Below, one piece after another: positions 48,113 through 56,592 of a stretch of 64,000 nt of DNA. The translations under genes and the position numbers were made by a program. How positions within the stretch are numbered: position 1 is the stretch's first letter; every line of letters starts with the position of its first letter. Origin of the DNA: Methylobacterium sp. WSM2598 (GTDB lineage: Bacteria > Pseudomonadota > Alphaproteobacteria > Rhizobiales > Beijerinckiaceae); the NCBI RefSeq assembly GCF_000379105.1, contig NZ_KB900609.1, positions 911,240 to 975,239 of the forward strand. Reading direction: 5' to 3'. The notes beneath the pieces are model-generated. The model made no database searches and was not told the DNA's origin. It worked only from the letters and a program-made list of their open reading frames with translations.

Positions 48113-50247
48113 TGAGCCGTCGCGTCGGGGAGCGGATCCGCCGGGTCCGCACCGTGCTCCAGGCCGAGACCATGGAGTGCGGGCTGGCCTGCCTCGCCAT
48201 GGTGGCGAATGCCCACCGGCACGACATCGACCTGCCCTACCTGCGCTCGCTGTTCCCGGTCTCGCGCCGCGGCATGAGCTTCGCGGAGATCGTCGAGGAG
48301 ATCGTCGAGGTGGCCGGCCAGATCGGCCTCGACGCGCAGGGCCTGGGCATCGCCCAGGTCGACGAGCTCGGCAAGCTCGCCTGCCCGGCGATACTCCACT
48401 GGGACGGCAACCACTTCGTGGTGCTGGAGAAGGTCGCCCGCGGGCAGTTCCACATCCACGACCCGGCCTTCGGCCCGCGGATCTACGCCCGGGAGGACGT
48501 GGAGCGCCACTTCGCGGGCGTCGCCCTCGAATTCTCCCGCCGGGTCGATTTCCGGGCGATCCGCGCGGCCCGCGCCTCGACCTTCTGGGCGGTGTTCCGC
48601 TCCTGCCGGGGCGTCGAGCACACGGTCGCGATGGTCGCCGTGATGTCCTTCGCGACGACGCTGTTCGCCCTGGCGACGCCCATCTTCCTGCAGGCCGCCG
48701 TCGACACGGTGATCCCGCAATTCGACCTCGACCTCCTGAACGCGGTCGCCGTCGGGCTGATCCTGTTCTCGGGCTTCGAGGCGGCCTCGCGCTGGCTGCG
48801 CGACGTGGTGACCCTGCGCACCGCCACCCTGTTCGAGGTGCACTTCACCCGCAACGTCGTCGGCCACGCCCTGCGCCTGCCGCTGGGCTTCTTCGAGGCC
48901 CGGCATCCCGGCGACCTCATCACCCGCCTGTCCTCGATCGACCAGATCAAGACCTTCCTGATCAGCGGGTTCGTGTCGTCCCTGGCCGACGGCATCATGT
49001 CGGTGCTGCTGATCGCCATGATGTACTACTACTCGCCGTCGATGGCCGCGGCCTCGCTGGCGACCCTGGTGATGGCGGTGGCGATCCGCTTCGCCACCTA
49101 TCCGCGCATCGCCCGCACCACGACCGAGACCCTGGAGGCGCGCTCCGAGGAGCAGATGCGCCTCCTCGACGGCCTCAAGCAGATCGCCGCCCTGAAGGCC
49201 GGCAACACCACCGAGTTCTTCGCGCTGAAGTGGCTCGACAGCTTCTCGCGCTTCGCCAATGCCAGCTACCGCTCGCGCCGCTACGCGATCGACGCCGATT
49301 TCGCCCTGCACCTCGTCTTCATGCTCGGCACGGTCGCGACGCTCTACATGGGCGTCACCGACGTCATGAAGAGCACCCTGTCGGTGGGCGTGCTCTACGC
49401 GTTCTTCTCGCTGAGGACGTCGTTCTTCACCACCATGAACACCCTGATCATGAGCCTCCTGCAGATCTCGGTGATGCGGGTGCATTACGAGCGCCTCGAC
49501 GACATCCTGTACGAGGCGCCCGAGCAGGCGAGCGAGCGCAGCAGCATCGACCGGGCGATCCGGCGCGGCGTGGCGCTGGAGGGCGTGCGGATCCAGTACG
49601 GGCGGGGCGAGAAGCCGCTCATCGACGGGATCGACCTCACCCTCGACGTCGCCGCGGCCGAGTCGATCGCGATCCTCGGCCCCTCGGGCTGCGGCAAGTC
49701 CTCGCTGCTGCGGGTGCTCGCCAGCCTCGCGGAGCCCGCCCAGGGGCAGGTGCTGGTGGATGGCCGGCCCCTGGCGCAATTCGGCCTGCACGAGTACCGG
49801 GCGAATATCGGCTGCGTCTTCGCGGACGACCGGCTCTTCGCCGGCACGGTGGCGGAGAACCTCGCGATGTACTCCCCCGACATCACGCGGCTGCAGATGG
49901 AGGCGGCCCTCTCGGTGGTGGGGCTGCGCGACGAGGTCGAGGCGCTGCCGCAGGGCTACGCCACCTTCGTCTCCGACGAGAGCAACCTGCTCTCGACGGG
50001 CCAGCGGCGGCGCCTGATCCTGGCCCGCGCCCTCTGCCGCCGTCCGCGCCTGCTGCTGCTCGACGAGGTCACGGCCAATCTCGACCCGGTCTCGGAGGCG
50101 AAGCTGGTCCAGGCCTTGGTCCGCGTGCCCGCCGCCAAGGTCTTCGTGACCCACAGCCCGCACCTCCTGCCCTTCGTCGGCCGGGTGCTCAAGGTCGAGG
50201 GCGGCCGGCTGGTGGAGATGGAGGGTCCCTCCGCCCGGGTCGCCTGA
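48112..50247 (+). CDS. Peptidase-C39 ABC exporter (leader-cleaving bacteriocin type)
   Basis: A 711-residue PCAT/CvaB-like protein that cuts Gly-Gly leaders and exports the core. The N-terminal C39 protease has Gln17 and Cys23 ('QAETMECGLACLAMVAN'), His101 ('DGNHFVVLEKV') and Asp117 ('FHIHDPAFG'). A six-helix transmembrane domain follows, then the ATPase: Walker A 'LGPSGCGKSSLLRV' (~523), signature 'LSTGQRRRLILARAL', Walker B 'LLLLDEVTANLDP' and H-loop 'THSPH'. All catalytic residues are present. The ATG overlaps the HlyD stop by 1 nt. Substrates are most likely the two peptides at 45488 and 45673. Confidence 0.93.
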   Translation: MSRRVGERIRRVRTVLQAETMECGLACLAMVANAHRHDIDLPYLRSLFPVSRRGMSFAEIVEEIVEVAGQIGLDAQGLGIAQVDELGKLACPAILHWDGNHFVVLEKVARGQFHIHDPAFGPRIYAREDVERHFAGVALEFSRRVDFRAIRAARASTFWAVFRSCRGVEHTVAMVAVMSFATTLFALATPIFLQAAVDTVIPQFDLDLLNAVAVGLILFSGFEAASRWLRDVVTLRTATLFEVHFTRNVVGHALRLPLGFFEARHPGDLITRLSSIDQIKTFLISGFVSSLADGIMSVLLIAMMYYYSPSMAAASLATLVMAVAIRFATYPRIARTTTETLEARSEEQMRLLDGLKQIAALKAGNTTEFFALKWLDSFSRFANASYRSRRYAIDADFALHLVFMLGTVATLYMGVTDVMKSTLSVGVLYAFFSLRTSFFTTMNTLIMSLLQISVMRVHYERLDDILYEAPEQASERSSIDRAIRRGVALEGVRIQYGRGEKPLIDGIDLTLDVAAAESIAILGPSGCGKSSLLRVLASLAEPAQGQVLVDGRPLAQFGLHEYRANIGCVFADDRLFAGTVAENLAMYSPDITRLQMEAALSVVGLRDEVEALPQGYATFVSDESNLLSTGQRRRLILARALCRRPRLLLLDEVTANLDPVSEAKLVQALVRVPAAKVFVTHSPHLLPFVGRVLKVEGGRLVEMEGPSARVA

Positions 50248-50320
50248 TCGCAACGGTCACGTCTCATGACCGTGGGTTCCGTTCTCGAATCTTCGTCGGG
50301 CCATCGGCTCGTGCCGAACA
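50247..50320. repeat. Interspersed repeat, family B copy 2
   Basis: Reads 'acggtcacgtctcatgaccg', 'tgggttccgttctcgaatct', then 'tcgtcgggccatcggctcg', the reverse complement of the block at 8456-8520. It begins at the stop of the exporter gene. The remaining stretch up to 50522 shows no gene. Confidence 0.6.
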
Positions 50321-50614
50321 CGCGAGAGGGGTGTCCGGCGCCGCCGGAGCTTTGCCAAAGAGGGCTTCGCAGCGCCGTGGCGGCGGCCGAAGCCCATCCG
50401 GACAAGACGATCGCGCTCCGGTTCGGATGCGCGGAGAGGTGGCGAAGCGGATCGCCACCGCCATCATCGGGGTCGCCGGCGAGGCCGCGGCCGTCGACGG
50501 CGAGGCGTCGCGCAGGAAGCCATCACGCGCGCGATCCGCTCGCCTTCTCGGTTGCGAAATATCCCAAGGCGATCAGCCCAAAGGCGATGCCGGCAGCAGA
50601 TGCTCCGTTCCACC

Positions 50615-52179
50615 GAGGCTGTGTGAAAACGTGAGGGTTTTTGATAGTCTCTGCCTGACGGTGGAGGCTGGTATGGCGCGGTTTGTTTGGGGTGCGGATC
50701 GCCATCAAGTCACGCTGCTGCCGAACCGGTTGGACGACTACGTGTCCGAGGACAATCCGGTGCGCGTCGTCGACGTGTTCGTGGACGAACTTGATCTTGC
50801 GGCTCTGGGTTTTGACGGTTTGATGCCGGCCGCGACGGGCCGGCCCGGCTATCATCCCACCACGCTGCTGAAGCTTTAGCTCTACGGCTACCTCAACCAA
50901 GCCGCTTCCAGCCGCCGACTGGAACGTGAGGCCGGCCGCAACGTCGAGCTGATGTGGCTGACCGGCCGCCTCGCCCCCGACTTCAAGACCATCGCCGACT
51001 TCCGGCGCGACAACGGTCCAGCGATCCAGGCCGTCTGCCGCCAGTTCGTGGTGCTGTGCCGACAACTGGGCCTCCTGGCCGGTGGCCTCGTGGCTCTCGA
51101 CGGCAGCCGCTTCAAGGCGGTGAACGCGCGCGATCGCAACTTCACTCCGGCCGCGGTCCGGCGCCGCATCGAGCAGGTCGAGGCGAGCATCGCGCGCTAT
51201 CTCGCCGCCCTCGACACCGCCGACCGCCAGGAGGACGAGGTCGCGCGGGTGCGCAAGGTGCGCATCGCGGAGCGTCTGGACGCCTTGCGCACGCGGATGC
51301 GCGAACTGCAGGCGATGGAGACGCTCGTCGCAGCGGCCCCCGATCGACAGATCTCGCTGACCGACCCGGACGCGCGGGCGATGGCCACGAGCGGCAAGGG
51401 CACGGGCCTGGTCGGTTACAACGTGCAGGCGGTCGTCGACACAGAGCACCACCTGATCGTCGCGCACGAGGTGACCAACGTCGGGCACGACCGCACCCAG
51501 CTGGCTCACATGAGCCGCCAGGGACAGGCGGCAACCGGGCATGAGGCGCTCAGCGTGCTGGCGGACCGGGGCTACTTCTCGGGCGAGGAGATCCTGGCTT
51601 GTGAGCAGGTCGGCATCGCGGTGACGCTGCCCAAGCCGCTGACCTCGGGCGCCAAGGCGGAGGGGCGCTTCGGCAAGCAGGACTTTGTCTACGAGCCGGA
51701 GGTGGATGCCTACCGGTGCCCAGCCGGTGAGCGGCTCTCCTACCGCTACACGAATGTGGAGGGCGGGCTGACGCTGCACCGCTACTGGACGACGGCCTGT
51801 CAGGGCTGCCCGATCAAGGCGCGCTGCACGCCGGCCAAGGAGCGGCGGGTGATGCGCTGGGAGCACGAGGCCGTCCTGGACGCCGTGCAGCGCCGGCTCG
51901 ACACGGACCCTCACGCGATGCGCACGCGCCGGCAGACGGTCGAGCACGTGTTCGGGACGCTCAAGGGCTGGATGGGAGCGACCCACTTCCGGATGCGTCG
52001 GTTGAGGAACGTGGCCACCGAGATGAGCCTGCAGGTCCTGGCCTACAATCTGAAGCGGGTGATCGCGATCCTCGGCACCGGCCCACTCCTCACCGCCCTG
52101 CGGGCGTGAGGGCACGCGGCACCGCGCGCGCCATCACCGCTGCATCGCGACACACCCAACCGCGTTCTCACACAGCCTC
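50615..52179 (+). mobile_element. IS1182-family insertion sequence
   Basis: A 1565-bp element with terminal inverted repeats GAGGCTGTGTGA(A/G)AACG (50615-50631 and, reversed, 52163-52179). It is flanked by CACC on both sides (50611-50614 and 52180-52183), a probable 4-bp target duplication. It carries one transposase frame, interrupted by an amber codon. It sits in the 3' end of the MFS gene in the antisense direction. Confidence 0.85.
50673..52109 (+). pseudogene. IS1182-type transposase with premature stop
   Basis: A DDE transposase homologue: 'MARFVWGADRHQVTLLPNRL' at the start, 'YHPTTLLKL' then TAG (50877-50879), then the frame continues 'LYGYLNQAASSRRLEREAGR', 'GLVALDGSRFKAVNARDRNF', 'ADRGYFSGEEILACEQVGI' and 'QTVEHVFGTLKGWMGATHF'. 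In relatives the stop position is a Tyr codon, so a single TAC-to-TAG change explains it. The product would be split at residue 68; without readthrough the element should not move by itself. Confidence 0.88.
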
Positions 52180-53528
52180 CACCCGTAGCGGGCAAACACC
52201 CAGCTCCCTAGAGCGGAACCAATCGCGCCACCGAAGAAGAAGGTTGTCATGTAGACACCATTCAACCGCGCACGAAACTCGGGCGCCAACGCAAAAATCA
52301 CACGTTGTCCGAGGACGAGATTGGCCGACACTGCAAAATCCAAGATGATGCCGGCCAGCACGAAGAGCGCGAGCGATAGGTTGGAGCCCAACACGGCGAT
52401 ATGCGTCATGGCGAAGGCGGCGACCGCCATCATCATGGCAGCAGCCGTTGCAGATCTGATCCATCCACGGTCCGCGATCCGGCCGGCGATCGGTGCGGCG
52501 ACGGCTCCGGCGACGCCGGCCAAGGCGAAGAGAGCGGTACCCCGTTGGCTGAAGCCAAACGCCGGCCCCATCAACAGAAGCGGTGTTATCGTCCAAAAGA
52601 GACTGAACGCACCGAACATGCAGGCGTGATAGAGTGCCCTCCGTCGCAACGCCGGCGTCGTCCGGACGAGATGGGCCATCGAAGCGAGCATTTTGCCATA
52701 GCTCATCTTAGCCGTGACTGGCCGGAGAGGCAACGCAGAGCGGAGTATGAGCGTAAGGCCAATCATGATTGCGCACGAAAAGAAAAAGACGGCCCGCCAA
52801 GACGAAAAGTTTGTGATCAGACTCGCCAAGGGTCGAGCCAGCATGATGCCCATCATCAAACCGCTCATCACGTTACCGACCACGCGGCCACGCGTGGCCT
52901 CTGGCGACAGATGTGCGGCGTAGGGGACCAGAATCTGCACCGTGACCGAGCCCAAACCCACCATCAGGGCAGCGGCGAGAAAGGGCGCGGCCGAGCTGGC
53001 GATTCCGGAGATGAGGAGCCCGAATGCGCCGATGACCAGGATGGAAATGGCAAGCCGGCGATTCTCGAAAAGGTCGCCGAGAGGCACCACGAGCAGCAGC
53101 CCGGCACCATAGCCAATCTGCGTCAAGGTGACGATGAGGCCGCCAGCTTCTTTCGACAAATTCAATTCAGAACTGATTGGGCCAATAAGGGGCTGTGCGT
53201 AATAAATATTCACGGCGATCAGGCCGCATGCGCAGGCCAGGAGAGTCATGAGCCGCTTCGACATTCCTGGATCCTGCGTGCGAAGCGATGCTGGATCCCT
53301 CGCGGTTGCACCCACGGTATTTTGGATCATTTTTTTCCTTAATTGCGCTCGGAAAATCGCAATGCCGGGGGAGCGCACCGCCTCCCGACACGCTGAAAGG
53401 CAACCTCGTGTCGTTGCGTTTACGTTCTAGACCATTTTTCGATGAAGTGGATGCCGGTTCGTCGCAGAAGATGCGGCAAGATCAAAGACCTAGAGCAGCA
53501 CCCGATTGCAACGTGATCGGGGGCCGCT

Positions 53529-54152
53529 CTAGTCGAGCAGCCGCATGGCTACTCCCACTATGGCCATCATGGCTTCACGCTCCCGTCCGGTCTTACCCAA
53601 GACCCGCATGCCTTGAACCATCGCGAGCAGAGCTCTCGCCGTGGTCGCCGCATCCAGGTCCTTCCGGATCGAGCCATCGCTCTGGCCGGCTCGTATCATC
53701 TCCGTCAGCCTTTCCTCGTTCCGCCTCAGAGCGTCGGCCACCTTGGCGGCCACGACCGGATCTGTACTGCCGAGTTCGACCGTGCCGACGATCACCAAAC
53801 AACCGCCACGTCCTTCCGAGGTGTGCGAGGATTCCGCATAGAAATCTAGAACGCGGCGCAGCTTTTCCCGACCACTTTCCGAGCAAGCCGCAATTTCCGA
53901 TAGCCTCGCGCCACGCAGCTTTAAATACCTGTCGAGAGCCGCGCAAAATAGTTCGTGCTTACTATGGAAGGCCTTATATATGCTTCCAGCGGATAAATTC
54001 AGCGCACCCGAAAGATCGGCAATAGAGACGCCACTATAACCGTGCTCACGGAAATACGAGATAGCCCGATCAAGGGCGACATCGGTGTCGAATTCCCTGG
54101 GCCGCCCCCTCGCCCGCGTCAGGCCGTGCGGCATCGTGTTTGCGGTGCTCAT
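53529..54152 (-). CDS. TetR family transcriptional regulator
   Basis: A 207-residue repressor. The N-terminal helix-turn-helix 'ALDRAISYFREHGYSGVSIA' with 'DLSGALNLSAGSIYKAFHSK' is a clear TetR_N domain; the C-terminal part resembles the AcrR/TetR-C group with 'EGRGGCLVIVGTVELGSTDP'. It lies upstream of the disrupted MFS gene on the same strand (264-bp gap) and probably controlled it. The gene and its surroundings are visibly less GC-rich than the rest of the window, which suggests joint acquisition. Confidence 0.9.
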   Translation of the reverse strand: MSTANTMPHGLTRARGRPREFDTDVALDRAISYFREHGYSGVSIADLSGALNLSAGSIYKAFHSKHELFCAALDRYLKLRGARLSEIAACSESGREKLRRVLDFYAESSHTSEGRGGCLVIVGTVELGSTDPVVAAKVADALRRNEERLTEMIRAGQSDGSIRKDLDAATTARALLAMVQGMRVLGKTGREREAMMAIVGVAMRLLD

Positions 54153-54367
54153 GGTGCTTATTTAGGATATGATTTAACCCAAATCAAGCCTGTGATCTCC
54201 TGCGGCGGCTTGCCGCCAGGCGACGGCCCGAAGGACCGAACCGGCCACCGCCGGTGGAGGCGCGGGCGATGCCGGGAGCGCGCTGCCCGAGGCGGGCGGG
54301 GCCGCGGAACGGGCTCGGTCCGCCGCCGTTGTCGGCCCGGACCCGGCTCACTTCAGGCGGCAGGACG

Positions 54368-54730
54368 ATGGCGCGGACGCGGCGGATCGCTCAGGACGAT
54401 CAGAGGTCGACCGTCAGGCTGATGCTCGACGCGGTCCGGGAGGCCGGCGATCTCGCGGTCGCGCAATACGCGCTCCTGGCGCACGAACTCGACGGCATCC
54501 GCCGCACGGTGATGCGGCTCGGCTCCTCCTTCGGCGGCGGGCTGATCTTCCTGTGCTGCGGGGGCTTCCTGCTGCTCGTGGCCGCCGTGAAGCTCCTGGC
54601 TTGGCTGACCGGGTCGGAGGTGCTCGGCGCCCTCATCGTCGCGGCCCCGTTCATCGCCGCGGCGATCGGGCTGGGGCACTGGGGGGCCCGCAAGATGCTG
54701 TCGGTCGGCCGGCCCAGCGAGGGGGCCTGA
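54368..54730 (+). CDS. Phage-holin/YqjE-like membrane protein
   Basis: A 120-residue inner-membrane protein: a charged N-terminal helix ('RSTVRLMLDAVREAGDLAVA'), then two hydrophobic helices ('GGGLIFLCCGGFLLLVAAVK' and 'LGALIVAAPFIAAAIGLGHW'). The layout fits the DUF1469/YqjE family often found near YqjD-type ribosome-associated proteins, none of which is in view. Start at ATG 54368 after a GGCAGGA site. Confidence 0.66.
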   Translation: MARTRRIAQDDQRSTVRLMLDAVREAGDLAVAQYALLAHELDGIRRTVMRLGSSFGGGLIFLCCGGFLLLVAAVKLLAWLTGSEVLGALIVAAPFIAAAIGLGHWGARKMLSVGRPSEGA

Positions 54731-54814
54731 CCCGTCGAAGGCCGACCGTCATGCTTCCGTTGCATGGCTCCCCTCTGGCATATGGCATGCCAGTGCTCTT
54801 TGTGCGGTGCCATA

Positions 54815-54831
54815 TTGTGTGCGTCGCACAA
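54815..54831. promoter_or_regulatory. Small inverted repeat before the 51-residue ORF
   Basis: TTGTG (54815-54819), seven bases, CACAA (54827-54831), 22 bp before the ATG at 54853. A related half-site, tttgtgcg, lies just upstream. It could be an operator; no regulator is identified. Confidence 0.3.
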
Positions 54832-54852
54832 CGCCACTCGGGAGTGCCACCG

Positions 54853-55008
54853 ATGATCGCCTTCGCCCTGCTCGGTCTCGTCGCCGCCGTCGCCGTGAAC
54901 GCCTCACTGGTGCGCGTCGCCGCCGACCGCCTGACCCCGACCCCCGCCTCGGCGCCGCTCTTCGCGAGCAACCAGAACGACGTGATCGCCGCCAAGCTCG
55001 CCGCCTGA
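54853..55008 (+). CDS. Small membrane-anchored protein, 51 aa
   Basis: A short protein with one N-terminal hydrophobic segment ('MIAFALLGLVAAVAVNASLV') and a polar tail ending NDVIAAKLAA. A GGGAG site precedes the ATG. No family is recognised; it may be a signal-anchored small protein of the kind common in Methylobacterium. Confidence 0.5.
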   Translation: MIAFALLGLVAAVAVNASLVRVAADRLTPTPASAPLFASNQNDVIAAKLAA

Positions 55009-55058
55009 GCCTCTCGGGCCGGGCCGGCGGGCCTTCGGAGGGGCGCCGCGCCGGCGCC

Positions 55059-56552
55059 TCACCCCGACAGCGAGCGCGGTTCCCGCCCCGCCTCGGGCCC
55101 CACCGGGAACCCGGCCACCGCCTCCGCGATCAGGGCCTCGGCGCCCCGACCGACCGCGTCGCCCACCATCACGATCGCCGGACCCGCGATCCCGCTCGCC
55201 GCGATCGCCTCCGCCAAGCTGGTCGCGCTGCCCCGCAGCACCGCCTGGTCCGGCCGCGTCGCGTTGAAGACCGCCAGCGCCGGCGTGTCGGGGCGCAACC
55301 CTTCAGCGATGGCCCGGGCCAGCAGCGCGCCCAGCGTGCGCTTGGGCATGTAGATCACGGTCGTGACCGAGGAATCGCCGAGCGCCGCCCAGTTCAGGTC
55401 ATCCGGCAGCGCGCCGCGGCGGTCGTGGCCGGTCACGTATTGCAGGCGCCGCGCCGCGTCGCGGTGCGTGAGCGAGAGGCAGAGCGAGGCCGCCGCGCCC
55501 TGCGCCGCCGTCACGCCCGGCACCACCGAGACCGGCACCCCCGCCGCCCGGCAGGCGTCGATCTCCTCCCCGGCCCGGCCGAAGACGAGCGGATCGCCGG
55601 ATTTCAGCCGCACCACCCGCTTGCCCGAGCGCGCGAGGCTCACCATCAGGGCGTTGATGTCGTCCTGTCGGCAGGACGGGCCATGCCCGGTCTTGCCCAC
55701 CAGCATGGTGCGGGCCTCCCGCCGCGCGTAGTCGAGGATCTCCGGCGCCACGAGGTCGTCGTACAGGATCACGTCGGCGCTGCGCAGGGCCCGCAGGGCC
55801 TTGAGCGTCAGGAGCTCCGCGTCCCCGGGCCCCGCCCCCACCAGCACGACGGCGCCGCCGCGCGGGCCCGCATCGGCCTCTCTCGTCAGCTCGTCGAGAT
55901 CGGCCCGGGTGGGCGCCCGGTCGGGCTCCGCGAAGGCGCGGTCGGCGAAGCGTTCCCAGAAGGCGCGCCGCTCCGCGAAGGCGTGGTAGCGCGCGCTCAC
56001 CGCCGCCCGCCAGTCGCGCGCCGCCGCCACCCAGGCCTTGAAGCCGGAGGGCAGCATCGCCTCGATCCGCGCCCGCACGGTCTGGCCGAAGACCGGGGCC
56101 GCCCCCTCGGTCGAGATGCCGACCACGAGCGGCGAGCGGTTGACGATCGCCCCGAAGGACACGTCGCAGAGATGCGGCCGATCGACGGCGTTGACGATCG
56201 CGCCGGCCTGCCGCGCCGCCGCGACGAAGCAGGCGCACGCGCCCTCGTCCTCCTGGGCGGCGATCGCCAGGGCGGCCCCCGCGAGGTCGGCCGGGCTCCA
56301 GTCGCGGGCGTGCAGCACGATGCGGCCGGCCACCGCCTCGGCGGGCGCGGCGCGCATCTCCTCGGTCGGGTCGGGGGCGTAGACGTCCACCTGGGCGCCC
56401 GCCGCGGCGAGCAGCTTCGCCTTCCAGGCGGCGCCGCCGCCGGCGCCGGCCAGGACCGCCCGCTTGCCCTGCAGCGTCACGAAGACCGGCAGCACCGCGA
56501 GCGGTTCGAGGCCGGGGGAGCGCGTCTCGCGCGGGGTTCGGGGGGAACTCAT
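55059..56552 (-). CDS. cysG: CysG, siroheme synthase (multifunctional)
   Basis: Makes siroheme, the cofactor of nitrite and sulfite reductases, from uroporphyrinogen III. The 497-residue enzyme has both parts: an N-terminal Rossmann dehydrogenase/ferrochelatase (~1-220; 'RAVLAGAGGGAAWKAKLLAA', 'VVGISTEGAAPVFGQTVRAR') and a C-terminal SAM uroporphyrinogen methyltransferase ('VVLVGAGPGDAELLTLKAL', 'VVRLKSGDPLVFGRAGEEID', 'VVPGVTAAQGAAASLCLSLT'). It is the last gene of the leftward nitrate operon, 40 bp after nasA, and supplies siroheme for the nitrite reductase encoded upstream. Confidence 0.95.
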   Translation of the reverse strand: MSSPRTPRETRSPGLEPLAVLPVFVTLQGKRAVLAGAGGGAAWKAKLLAAAGAQVDVYAPDPTEEMRAAPAEAVAGRIVLHARDWSPADLAGAALAIAAQEDEGACACFVAAARQAGAIVNAVDRPHLCDVSFGAIVNRSPLVVGISTEGAAPVFGQTVRARIEAMLPSGFKAWVAAARDWRAAVSARYHAFAERRAFWERFADRAFAEPDRAPTRADLDELTREADAGPRGGAVVLVGAGPGDAELLTLKALRALRSADVILYDDLVAPEILDYARREARTMLVGKTGHGPSCRQDDINALMVSLARSGKRVVRLKSGDPLVFGRAGEEIDACRAAGVPVSVVPGVTAAQGAAASLCLSLTHRDAARRLQYVTGHDRRGALPDDLNWAALGDSSVTTVIYMPKRTLGALLARAIAEGLRPDTPALAVFNATRPDQAVLRGSATSLAEAIAASGIAGPAIVMVGDAVGRGAEALIAEAVAGFPVGPEAGREPRSLSG

Positions 56553-56592
56553 CGTCCTCAAGTACGGAACTCTCTCGCTCGGGACGATGCGC

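Larger units (their letters stand above)
50523..53264 (-). pseudogene. MFS efflux transporter, interrupted by an IS element
   Basis: The N-terminal ~360 residues (53264 to 52180) form a typical 12-helix major-facilitator protein ('MSKRLMTLLACACGLIAVNI', 'LIVTLTQIGYGAGLLLVVPL', 'GDLFENRRL' loop 2-3 motif). They stop at 'ALGSWVFARYGW', where the IS begins. The missing last helix is found beyond the IS at 50614-50523: 'NGASAAGIAFGLIALGYFAT', then 'EKASGSRA' and a stop. Joining the two over the duplicated GGTG restores '...ARYGWNGASAAG...'. The gene is thus disrupted. Drug or metabolite efflux is the family role, regulated presumably by the TetR gene upstream. Confidence 0.88.

Noticed and set aside
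45488..50247. Lanthipeptide, sactipeptide or thiopeptide locus
   Set aside because: No LanM/LanBC, radical-SAM or YcaO gene in or near the cluster.
50673..50882. Amber codon in the transposase as a recoding or pyrrolysine site
   Set aside because: A single Tyr-to-stop change in an IS gene is ordinary decay; no recoding element or pyl gene is visible.
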